A DNA stretch of 19,524 bases from CAZZEX01 sp964653285 (GTDB lineage Bacteria > Chloroflexota > Anaerolineae > B4-G1): the NCBI GenBank assembly GCA_964653285.1, contig CAZZEX010000094.1, forward strand, positions 1-19,524. The letters are read 5' to 3'. Position 1 is the stretch's first letter. Every line of letters starts with the position of its first letter. The notes under the pieces are model-generated. The model ran no database searches and was not told the origin of the DNA. It saw only the letters and a list, made by a program, of their open reading frames with translations. Below are positions 7,899 through 14,148 of the stretch, piece by piece. The translations under genes were made by a program, and so were the position numbers.

Positions 7899-9704
7899 AT
7901 GTCTGAATCCATCGAACACCACATCCTCAATCACCTGACCTTCCTGTACGGCGCGAAGCGAGCGCCGGCCCTATTGGAGCGGCTCCGCACCATCCTGACC
8001 CAGTTCCGGCGGCGCAACCCCCAGTTCCCCACAGCGCGGGAATGTCCACTCCCTCGGGAGCGCCTGACGGAGCGCGACGCCATGCTCATCACCTACGGCG
8101 ACCAAGTGCAGGAGCCGGGCAAACCCCCACTCCAGAGCCTGGCCGAGGTGCTGGAGAAATACGCCAAGGACGTCATCACTGGCGTCCACATCTTGCCTTT
8201 CTTCCCCTACTCCTCCGACGATGGCTTTTCCGTCATTGACTACACCGTCGTCAACCCCGACTTCGGCACCTGGGCGGACATCGAACGGCTGAGCCGCAAC
8301 TTCCGCCTCATGTTCGATGCCGTCATCAATCACGTCTCGGCACAAAGCCGGTGGTTCCAGGAGTTCCTGAAGGACAACCCAGAGTTCGCCGACTACTTCA
8401 TCGTCGTCGAGGAGGGGACCGACCTCTCGCAGGTCGTCCGTCCCAGGGCGCTGCCGCTCCTGACCCGCGTGCAGACAGCCTCTGGCGGGCAACCTCCCCC
8501 CCGTGGGGGGGACCGAGGGGAGTCACGGCTGGTCTGGACCACCTTCAGTGCGGACCAGATTGATCTCAACTACACCAATCCCGACGTGTTGCTGAAAATC
8601 GTCGAGATTCTCCTGCTCTACGTCGAAAAAGGGGCCGAGATCATCCGCCTGGACGCCATCGCCTACCTGTGGAAGAAGATCGGCACGACCTGCATTCACC
8701 TGGAGGAGGCACATCGGGTGGTGAAACTCTTCCGTGTTGTTTTGGACGCGGTCGCGCCCCACGTGATCATCGTCACTGAGACTAACGTGCCGCACGAGGA
8801 GAACGTTTCCTACTTCGGCGATGGCACGGACGAGGCCCAGATGGTCTACCAGTTTTCCTTGCCCCCTCTGGTGTTCCACGCTTTTCTTTCTGGCGACGCG
8901 TCCTACCTCTCTGAGTGGGCCGCCGATCTCTCCACCCCTTCCGACAGCACCACCTTCTTCAACTTCCTGGCCTCCCACGACGGGATCGGGGTGCGGCCTG
9001 CCGAGGGCATCCTCAGCCCGTCAGGGGTGCAGAGCCTAGTCGAGCGCACCCTGGCCCACGGCGGCTTCGTCTCTTACAAGACCAATCCCGACGGCACACA
9101 GAGCGTTTACGAACTGAACATCTCCTACTTCGATGCCCTCTCCGACCCGAACGGAACTGAGCCGCTTGACTTGCAGGCACGTCGCTTCCTGGCCTCTCAG
9201 GCCATCGTGCTCAGCCTGGCCGGGGTGCCGGGCATCTATGTGCACAGCCTATTCGGCTCCCGCAGTTACCCCGCTGGCGTGGAGCAGACCGAGCGGTATC
9301 GCTCCATCAATCGGGAGAAGTTTCGCCGCGACGAACTGGAGCAATCGCTGGCGGACTCCTCCTCGCTGCGCCACCAGGTGTTCTACCCCTACCTTCACCT
9401 CATCCGCACCCGCGCTGCGCACCCGGCCTTTCACCCCAACGGCGCGCAGGAGGTGCTCTTTGGCAACCGGGCGCTATTCACGCTGGTGCGCACCTCCCCC
9501 GACGGCGGCGAACAGGTACTCTGCATCCACAACGTGTCGGGCGCCGCCCAGCCTTTCCGGACCGATCTGAAGGCATTGTCCATCCAGCACACTGGTGCCC
9601 TGCGGGACGTCATTTCGGGGACATCCTACCTGGTAGGTGACGGCGACGATCTGGCGCTCACCGTCGGCCCGTACCAGGTGCTGTGGCTGAAAGCAGAATG
9701 GTAG
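7899..9704 (+). CDS. GH13_18 sucrose-phosphorylase-like enzyme, possible glucosylglycerate phosphorylase
   Basis: Cleaves an alpha-glucoside with phosphate to give glucose-1-phosphate. The barrel motifs are ILPFFPYSSDDGFSVIDY at 98-115, the nucleophile Asp (D252) in IIRLDAIAYLWKKIGT, the acid/base Glu (E294) in IIVTETNVPHEENVSYFG, and the third Asp (D361) in LASHDGIGVRP. Length 601 aa is slightly long because a palindromic repeat (8493-8520) adds about 12 residues, GGQPPPRGGDRGES, before VWTTFSADQIDLNY. The AYLWK...CIHL segment is unlike the classical sucrose phosphorylase version (VGYVTKKAGT) and more like glucosylglycerate phosphorylases, though this rests on memory of the family. No clear ribosome site precedes the ATG; it lies 21 bases after the glycosyltransferase. 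Glycerate kinase nearby supports glucosylglycerate as substrate. Confidence 0.85.
   Translation: MSESIEHHILNHLTFLYGAKRAPALLERLRTILTQFRRRNPQFPTARECPLPRERLTERDAMLITYGDQVQEPGKPPLQSLAEVLEKYAKDVITGVHILPFFPYSSDDGFSVIDYTVVNPDFGTWADIERLSRNFRLMFDAVINHVSAQSRWFQEFLKDNPEFADYFIVVEEGTDLSQVVRPRALPLLTRVQTASGGQPPPRGGDRGESRLVWTTFSADQIDLNYTNPDVLLKIVEILLLYVEKGAEIIRLDAIAYLWKKIGTTCIHLEEAHRVVKLFRVVLDAVAPHVIIVTETNVPHEENVSYFGDGTDEAQMVYQFSLPPLVFHAFLSGDASYLSEWAADLSTPSDSTTFFNFLASHDGIGVRPAEGILSPSGVQSLVERTLAHGGFVSYKTNPDGTQSVYELNISYFDALSDPNGTEPLDLQARRFLASQAIVLSLAGVPGIYVHSLFGSRSYPAGVEQTERYRSINREKFRRDELEQSLADSSSLRHQVFYPYLHLIRTRAAHPAFHPNGAQEVLFGNRALFTLVRTSPDGGEQVLCIHNVSGAAQPFRTDLKALSIQHTGALRDVISGTSYLVGDGDDLALTVGPYQVLWLKAEW
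8493..8520. repeat. G/C-tract palindromic repeat inside GH13_18 gene
   Basis: CCTCCCCCCCGTGGGGGGGA followed by CCGAGGGG. Same family as the repeats in the alpha-mannosidase, with a shorter middle. It is read in frame as PPPRGGDRG in a loop of the phosphorylase. Confidence 0.78.
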
Positions 9705-10168
9705 AAACAGCAACCGAATTGATCTGCGCTGGTGACCGTCTGGCTGGATATCGGGAGGGGCTGGAGCGAAACGGGCTGGATTACGACCCGGCGCTGGTGG
9801 CGAACATGCCCACCACGGAGGCGGCCGGGCATCAGGCCATGGCCCGCTTCCTGGCCCTCGATGAGCCGCCTGACGCCGTGCTCGCCTGCAGCGACGAACT
9901 GGCTCTGGGGGCCATGAACGCTGCCCAGGAACAAGGGCTGGTCGTCGGTCAGGACATCGGTGTGATTGGCTTCGACGACATCCCCTCGGCCGCTTACTGC
10001 CGGCCGCCTCTGACCACCATCCGCCAGCCCATGTACAAGATCGGTACCCGGTTGTGCCGTATGCTCATCCAGATTGTCGAAGGAGAAAAGCCCAAGGAGA
10101 GGCAAGTTGTCTTGCCGCCCACCCTGGTCGTCCGCGAATCCTGCGGTGCTCATCGCCATTCACCCTAA
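9698..10168 (+). pseudogene. LacI-family regulator remnant, C-terminal subdomain only
   Basis: Reads as the C-terminal half of a LacI/GalR sugar-responsive repressor: RLAGYREGLERNGLDYDP, PDAVLACSDELALGAMNAA, GVIGFDDIPSAAYCRPPLTT, then IRQPMYKIG and RESCGA near the end. The DNA-binding helix-turn-helix and the first sugar-binding subdomain (about 180 residues) are absent. Homology starts at about 9728; before that is VETATELICAG, which is unlike the family. The ATG at 9698 overlaps the phosphorylase stop, so the fragment could be translated, but it cannot bind an operator. The frame is undamaged to its own stop, so the truncation appears recent or the fragment was kept. It presumably once controlled the sugar genes here. 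Confidence 0.8.
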
Positions 10169-10198
10169 GGGCTTGTAAAAGAATAACTTCCCGATTTA

Positions 10199-10416
10199 GT
10201 AGGGCAGGTTGGCCGCGACTTTGATAGAGACGGCGGGTCACCTGGGGGCTATGGCAAGCATCGAGTCGTGTTAAGGAAAACGAGAGAGCGGCCTACCTGC
10301 CGTTTCGCGGGACGGCAGGTAGGCGGCTTGGGCGATTTGCTTTGACGGAAATGGTCGCAACGAATGCAGTCAGTACGAGATGGTTCCATGTCTGACTCGC
10401 CGCCAACCTGCCCTAC
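10199..10416. repeat. 218-bp segment bounded by 15-bp perfect inverted repeats
   Basis: GTAGGGCAGGTTGGC at 10199-10213 is the exact reverse complement of GCCAACCTGCCCTAC at 10402-10416. Allowing two mismatches, the arms extend inward to 22 bases. The segment lies in the 281-base gene-free stretch between the LacI and permease pieces. No clear target duplication flanks it. It could be a small non-autonomous element or two opposed copies of a dispersed repeat. Confidence 0.6.
10291..10324. repeat. Strong hairpin, 13-bp perfect stem
   Basis: GCCTACCTGCCGT (10291-10303) pairs exactly with ACGGCAGGTAGGC (10312-10324) across an 8-base loop. No T-run follows on either strand, so it is not a standard intrinsic terminator. 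It lies within the inverted-repeat-bounded segment and shares CTACCTGCC-like words with its ends. Confidence 0.7.
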
Positions 10417-10449
10417 GGCTGCCCCACACCAAGATGAAGGGGGTAGTTT

Positions 10450-11172
10450 ATGGAAGGAACACTATCCACACCACGCAAGTTGTCGCCCTGGCAACAGTTG
10501 AGATGGCTCATCCGTGGCAAGGGGGCTCAGAGAAGTCAGGCTCTGTGGACCTATACCTTCCTATTGCTGAGCGTGCTGGGGTTACTCATCTTCACGATAC
10601 TGCCCATTGTCGGCGCCTTTGGGCTGAGTTTCGTGCAGTGGACACTGCTGTCGCCCCCAGAGTGGGCTGGCCTGAGCAACTTCCAGCGCCTGCTGAGCGA
10701 CAAGTATTTCTGGAATGCCCTCAAGAACACCTTCTACTACGTGGCCGACGTGATGCCGGGCATCGCTATTTCTCTTTTCCTGGCCGTGCTTCTAAATCAA
10801 AAACTGAAGTTCACCACCACCTACCGCATCCTCTATTACCTGCCCACCATCACCATGTGGACGGCCATTGCCCTGGTATGGAAGTGGCTATACAGTCCCC
10901 AGTATGGCCTGCTTGTGAAGGAGCAGGGTTTCGGAGCCTTTACACCCATATTGGTCTCCAACGAGGGGTACGTGGTAGCCAGGCCGAAGGACGTCGAACT
11001 GGCGTTGGAAGTTCTCGTGCCCCATCACCACATTATTGCCCCCAAGCCAGATTTGGCCTGGGATGAAATGGAAAGGTTCAGGGGGATGTGCGAGGTCAGT
11101 GTGCCGGGGGTCTACAGAGTCAGGGCCACGTCCAAAGCCGCCGTTGAAGTCTACGCGATTTGCAAGCCGTAG
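10450..11172 (+). pseudogene. Sugar ABC transporter permease, N-terminal half, fused to unrelated sequence
   Basis: Residues 1-155 match the N-terminal half of MalF/UgpA-type inner-membrane permeases that import oligosaccharides. There is a basic cytoplasmic start, TM1 at about 33-58 (YTFLLLSVLGLLIFTILPIV), the WTLLSPPEWAGLSNFQRLL loop, a TM at 98-116 and another around 128-147 ending IALVWKWLYSPQYGLL. At about base 10915 the homology stops. The EAA motif and the last helices, needed to contact the ATPase, are missing. The rest (VKEQGFGAFTPILVSNEGY to AVEVYAICKP) is soluble and unrecognised; it does not resemble a permease. The ATG follows a GGGGG-rich weak site. The partner permease, binding protein and ATPase are not in the window. 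Almost surely non-functional as a transporter. Confidence 0.75.
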
Positions 11173-11429
11173 ATCCTGGCAAGATCGCCAAGAGGGACTT
11201 TGTGGGGTTTTCGGGGTTGGGGCCCATCGCCCTGCTCATCGAAGAGGTTCTGGGCATCGAGGTGGATGCGCCGACGAGTACGGTCCGCTGGCGGCTGTGT
11301 TCCAGATCCGAGCAGGGGTTCAGCAGCCTGCGTTTCGGCGATAACGTGGTCAGCCTGTCGGCCCAGGAAGCGGATAGAGGAGAAACGACCGTCCAGGTGA
11401 CCGCTCACAATGCTTTCCTGAGGGTAACT
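11160..11429 (+). pseudogene. C-terminal piece of a glycosidase-like protein (GH63/trehalase-like fold suspected)
   Basis: The frame reads KRDFVGFSGLGPIALLIEEV, VDAPTSTVRWRL, then GFSSLRFGDNVVSLS and a final beta-strand-like TTVQVTAHNAFLRV. A WSGLGPIALLIE-type segment followed by a short beta domain is what I associate with the ends of alpha/alpha-barrel glycosidases of the trehalase/GH63 (mannosylglycerate hydrolase-like) group. This is recognition by eye and not certain. No catalytic region is present. The frame continues without a stop into the next, unrelated fragment, and its 5' end overlaps the tail of the permease fusion. If the identity holds, it is one more enzyme of glycosylglycerate or trehalose turnover reduced to a relic. 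Confidence 0.5.
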
Positions 11430-11701
11430 AGCAGGATAGTCATGCTCGTAGGCATGGCCCTTGGGAGTCAGATCACCGCGAGTATGGGATATATGATTGC
11501 AATACCTCTTGTTGGACTTTTCTTCTTCACCTCAGCATTTCTCACTATGGCGGTCAGAATCCCAATGCATTCGAGAAAACGAACGAGTGTATCATTCTTT
11601 GACGATATCGTAGAAGGTCTCAAGTTCATCAAGAGCAATAAGGAGAATGGTCACTGGTATCGTCAGGTTATCAAGCGCAACGGACTTGAGCGGAGGAAGA
11701 A
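11430..11701 (+). pseudogene. Internal piece of an MFS transporter
   Basis: In the same frame as the previous piece: SRIVMLVGMALGSQITASMG, two hydrophobic helices (MIAIPLVGLFFFTSAFLTM), then a cytoplasmic loop with SVSFFDDIVEGLKFIKSNK. This order (glycine-rich helix, two helices, di.EGl.fi loop) is typical of the middle of drug/siderophore-exporter MFS proteins. Neither the start nor the last six helices are present. Base composition is visibly richer in A/T than the neighbouring genes, suggesting a different source. Homology ends near 11640; the following 60 bases (ENGHWYRQVIKRNG) are unassigned and supply the GGAGG ribosome site of the next gene. Confidence 0.65.
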
Positions 11702-12949
11702 ATGCCAAAAGTCGTCATCATCATCATCATTCCAACTTACTGGACCTGGGGCAGTGAGCGAGCGGATGGGCCGGTTGAGGCCATCTACGACCATCCCACG
11801 CCACTGGACGGCGAGAGCACGCTACCGCGGCTACTGGAGAGCCTGACAGCGCTCGAAGGCCCGGAGTTCAGCGTGCTCATTCTCACCGCCGCTACACACC
11901 CCGAACTGGAGCAGGCCGCCGCTGGTCGGGTCACCGGCCTCATTGCCCCTTTCCGCGCCCACTACCCCATTGCCCAGGCGACCGAGACCGACGCCGCCTT
12001 CATCCGCCAGCGTCACCCCGGCCTGGCCGACCACGTCCAGATGCGCGGCTACGCCAGCGTGCGCAACCTGCAACTGCTGCTCCCTCACACTCTGGGAGCC
12101 GAGGTCGTCGTCGCCCTGGACGACGACGAGGTCGTCGCGTCCGACTATTTGCAGACCGCGCTACGTTTCGTGGGGCGCGAGCACAGGGGCGAGCGGGTGC
12201 TGGGGCTGGCCGGTTTCTACCTCAGCGCCGAGGGCGACGTGATGCTGCCGGAGCGCCCGCGCACGGGCAACATCTTCCTCGACAAGAACGCCATCATGAA
12301 CGAGGGCACGCGGGCGCTACAGGCTGCGCCGGGCTGGTTGGTTCCGACGCCGGTGGCGCTCGGCGGGAATACGATCTTCCACCGCAACATGTTCATCCGC
12401 GTGGGGTTCGACCCGAGCATCACTCGCGGCGAGGACATTGACTACCTGATCAATGCTCGCCTGATGGGATTCAAGTTCTGGTTCGATAAGCAACTGGTAA
12501 TCACCCACATGCCGCCCGATGCGCCAGATAGCGCGCACAGCGCCTATACCTGGAGCAAGCTGCGCCAGGACGTGCTGCGCTTCGTCTACGAGCGGGAGAA
12601 ACTGCGGCTGACCGGTACAGACCCGGCGCAGTTCGACCCGTACCCGGGCCGTTTCTTGCGCAACGACATCGAGGAGCAAGCACTGGCGGCGCTGCAGGCC
12701 GAGACCACGCCGGAGGCAGTTGCGCGCTTCGGCCCACCGGAGACCATCGTTGCCCAGGCCCGGCGACACGCCGTGGACACCGCACCCCGCTACTTCGAGT
12801 TCGCCGCCCGGTGGTCCGACCTGATGGAAGTCATTGGACAAGATGCGGAGTTGCGCAAGCGGCTGCTTGCACGATTTGACGCCTACCGCTGGTCCATACC
12901 AGGTGCTGGGGCTAAAAGCGAAGGAGCAAAGCAGGGCCATCTAAGATGA
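11702..12949 (+). CDS. GT-A (GT2-like) glycosyltransferase with an altered C-terminus
   Basis: A 415-aa predicted cytoplasmic sugar transferase. It opens with a beta strand, MPKVVIIIIIPTYW, whose isoleucine run is coded by an ATC triplet repeat. VVVALDDDEVV at 135-145 supplies the DxD metal site (D140-D142). TPVALGGNTIFHRN at 216-229 and ITRGEDIDYL at 240-249 give the acceptor-side acidic motif. GGAGG stands about 7 bases before the ATG. From about residue 391 the DNA matches the end of the GH13_18 gene in another frame, so the last 25 or so residues (from AYRWSIPGAG) are out-of-frame read-through and the native C-terminus is lost. It may still be active, since core motifs lie upstream. The acceptor is unknown; its order before a phosphorylase relic mirrors 6636-9704. 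Confidence 0.75.
   Translation: MPKVVIIIIIPTYWTWGSERADGPVEAIYDHPTPLDGESTLPRLLESLTALEGPEFSVLILTAATHPELEQAAAGRVTGLIAPFRAHYPIAQATETDAAFIRQRHPGLADHVQMRGYASVRNLQLLLPHTLGAEVVVALDDDEVVASDYLQTALRFVGREHRGERVLGLAGFYLSAEGDVMLPERPRTGNIFLDKNAIMNEGTRALQAAPGWLVPTPVALGGNTIFHRNMFIRVGFDPSITRGEDIDYLINARLMGFKFWFDKQLVITHMPPDAPDSAHSAYTWSKLRQDVLRFVYEREKLRLTGTDPAQFDPYPGRFLRNDIEEQALAALQAETTPEAVARFGPPETIVAQARRHAVDTAPRYFEFAARWSDLMEVIGQDAELRKRLLARFDAYRWSIPGAGAKSEGAKQGHLR
12871..12944 (+). pseudogene. Relic of the 3' end of a second GH13_18 phosphorylase gene
   Basis: Read from 12873 in the frame starting GAT, the peptide is DLTPTAGPYQVLGLKA, then KEQSRAI and a TAA stop at 12942-12944. It aligns without gaps with DLALTVGPYQVLWLKA at the end of the gene at 7899-9704. 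At DNA level 12871-12920 and 9646-9695 agree at 39 of 50 bases, with most differences at third positions, so it is a diverged homologue and not an assembly duplicate. It overlaps the end of the glycosyltransferase gene in another frame. Confidence 0.7.
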
Positions 12950-13131
12950 ACCTGAAACGTCTGATTGACGTGAGCGACCTGAACTGGTGGCTGGTGCTAG
13001 CCGGTATCGGGTGCAACTTCATCCTGATGGTGACTGTGACCTGGGGAACGGCCAGAGCGTTACGTGGCGGCGAGACAATGACTGGGGTTAGCCAGATCGT
13101 TCTGATGACTGATCGCCGGTCGAGAGAATAA
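12946..13131 (+). CDS. Small ORF with one membrane segment, unrecognised
   Basis: A 61-residue ORF beginning MNLKRLIDVSDLNWWLVLAG. One hydrophobic helix (about 14-36, WWLVLAGIGCNFILMVTVTW) is followed by ARALRGGE. The ATG overlaps the glycosyltransferase stop (ATGA) and lies one base after the phosphorylase relic stop, so it may be what followed that lost phosphorylase. The last 20 residues (from TMTGVSQ) look random, and the 3' part runs opposite a minus-strand ORF. It could be a truncated gene. No ribosome site is clear. Confidence 0.35.
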   Translation: MNLKRLIDVSDLNWWLVLAGIGCNFILMVTVTWGTARALRGGETMTGVSQIVLMTDRRSRE

Positions 13132-13236
13132 ACCCACCTTCAGGATAAGTTCTACCTGGCGGACCACCTGCGCCTCCATCAACTCACGCCACTCAGCGAT
13201 GAGCGCTGGCTCGTCGTAGACCCGCCTCACTCCCAT
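13060..13236 (-). pseudogene. Short minus-strand ORF, possible gene remnant
   Basis: Starting at the ATG at 13236, the first 35 residues (MGVRRVYDEPALIAEWRELM and on to VELILKVG) look like a genuine amphipathic protein segment, faintly like an internal helix pair of uroporphyrinogen-decarboxylase-type proteins. The residues after about 13131 are only the complement of the plus-strand ORF and look random. A good promoter and an AAGGAGG (13264-13270) lie upstream, but the spacing from AAGGAGG to this ATG is too long. I read it as a gene cut at about 13131 by the rearrangement that made the mosaic. Confidence 0.3.
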
Positions 13237-13281
13237 CCTCCAGACAGATGAGCCGCGAGAACGCCTCCTTATAGCACGGCT

Positions 13282-13310
13282 ATTATAGATGCGATGGCGA
13301 GGGAGGGCAA
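13282..13310 (-). promoter_or_regulatory. Sigma-70-type promoter on the minus strand
   Basis: On the minus strand, TTGCCC (13305-13310), a 17-base spacer, then a perfect TATAAT (13282-13287). It points toward the short ORF at 13060-13236. An AAGGAGG follows 11 bases after the -10 box. Confidence 0.5.
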
Positions 13311-13318
13311 ACAGAGGT

Positions 13319-13347
13319 GGGGGCATCGGCTACCTACCCGTGCCCCC
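13319..13347. other. Weak hairpin downstream of the tRNA genes
   Basis: GGGGGCA (13319-13325) pairs with TGCCCCC (13341-13347) around a 15-base loop. It lies about 34 bases past the 3' end of tRNA-Arg on the minus strand and could end that transcript, but no T-run follows. Confidence 0.3.
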
Positions 13348-13380
13348 CATTTCGTGGTATACTACGTGCGCTTTCCCAGG

Positions 13381-13454
<74 letters not shown>

Positions 13455-13478
13455 GATCGGTATCGGTATATAATGAAA

Positions 13479-13496
13479 GCCGGATCGAAGTCCGGC
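13479..13496. repeat. Partial copy of the tRNA-Arg anticodon arm in the tRNA spacer
   Basis: The spacer sequence 13481-13496, CGGATCGAAGTCCGGC, equals tRNA-Arg 13412-13428 except for one missing T. Here it forms a tighter hairpin, GCCGGA-TCGAAG-TCCGGC. Confidence 0.6.
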
Positions 13497-13506
13497 CACG
13501 ACCGTC

Positions 13507-13583
13507 TGGGGTGAGTGATGGGATTCGAACCCACAATCTCCTGGGCCACAACCAGGTGCCTTAACCATTAGGCTACACCCACC
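13507..13583 (-). tRNA. tRNA-His (anticodon GTG)
   Basis: Minus-strand cloverleaf: acceptor GTGGGTG/CACTCAC, D arm GCC/GGC, anticodon arm CCTGG-TTGTGGC-CCAGG with anticodon GTG, and T arm GTGGG-TTCGAAT-CCCAT. The extra G at position -1 (13583) opposite C73, specific to tRNA-His, is encoded. The 3' CCA is encoded (13509-13507). Confidence 0.96.
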
Positions 13584-13593
13584 AAGCATGGCT

Positions 13594-13622
13594 ATTTTAC
13601 CACAAAGCACACAAGGGAGCAA
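13594..13622 (-). promoter_or_regulatory. Promoter of the tRNA-His/tRNA-Arg genes
   Basis: On the minus strand, TTGCTC (13617-13622), a 17-base spacer and TAAAAT (13594-13599), which is 10 bases upstream of the tRNA-His 5' end. It ends 4 bases before the ATG of the divergent gene at 13626, so the two starts share this small space. Confidence 0.65.
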
Positions 13623-13625
13623 ACG

Positions 13626-14132
13626 ATGGAACTTCAAGCACCACCCATCCACCGCCACGAAGTCCAGATCATCACCATCCACTTCCAACTCAGCGGCCAA
13701 CTGGAAACGGTGGGATCAGTGAGCAACTTTATCAACGACTCCGCCCGCGATAGCCTTGTGCTCTACGACGCTCGTGTGGCGCCATTAACACCTGGCAGCC
13801 CGCTGAAGCCCTTGCCCCGTTCTCACGTCGTCGTTCGCAAGCCCGAAATCGTACTCCTCTACCTCACCTCAGCCGAGACCCGCGCTTCGATCCGCACACT
13901 CGCACGGCGCGAACTGCTGGTGGCCTACACATCGGTGGCCGTGTGCCGGGGCTTTTTCCACATGCCCGCCGAAGCCAACGTGAACGATTTCCTCGGCGTC
14001 ACTCCTGGCGCTTTGCTGCCCATCACCGAGACGTACATATTCCCTCTCATCGAACTCCCTGAGCCCCTCCCTGCTGAGACCGACCTCATCCTGGTAGGCC
14101 GCACCCACTTGCAGTTCTACCACACGGTGTGA
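13626..14132 (+). CDS. Hypothetical protein, 168 aa
   Basis: I do not recognise the family. The protein is soluble with no signal peptide. It begins MELQAPPIHRHEVQIITIHF and has alternating hydrophobic strands (EIVLLYLTSAET, LLVAYTSVAVCRGFFHMP) suggesting a mostly beta fold with two similar strand-rich halves. A GGGAG ribosome site lies 6 bases before the ATG. It is transcribed away from the tRNA genes and converges on the methyltransferase gene, 16 bases apart, with no visible terminator between. Codon use is like the neighbours and the length is coherent, so it is probably a real gene. Confidence 0.75.
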   Translation: MELQAPPIHRHEVQIITIHFQLSGQLETVGSVSNFINDSARDSLVLYDARVAPLTPGSPLKPLPRSHVVVRKPEIVLLYLTSAETRASIRTLARRELLVAYTSVAVCRGFFHMPAEANVNDFLGVTPGALLPITETYIFPLIELPEPLPAETDLILVGRTHLQFYHTV

Positions 14133-14148
14133 TCCTCCCGACATACCG

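Noticed and set aside
10291..10324. Intrinsic terminator after the LacI remnant
   Set aside because: Strong stem but no T-run on either strand.
9646..12920. Assembly duplication as the source of the phosphorylase-tail match
   Set aside because: The copies differ at 11 of 50 bases, most differences being at third codon positions, which indicates real divergence.
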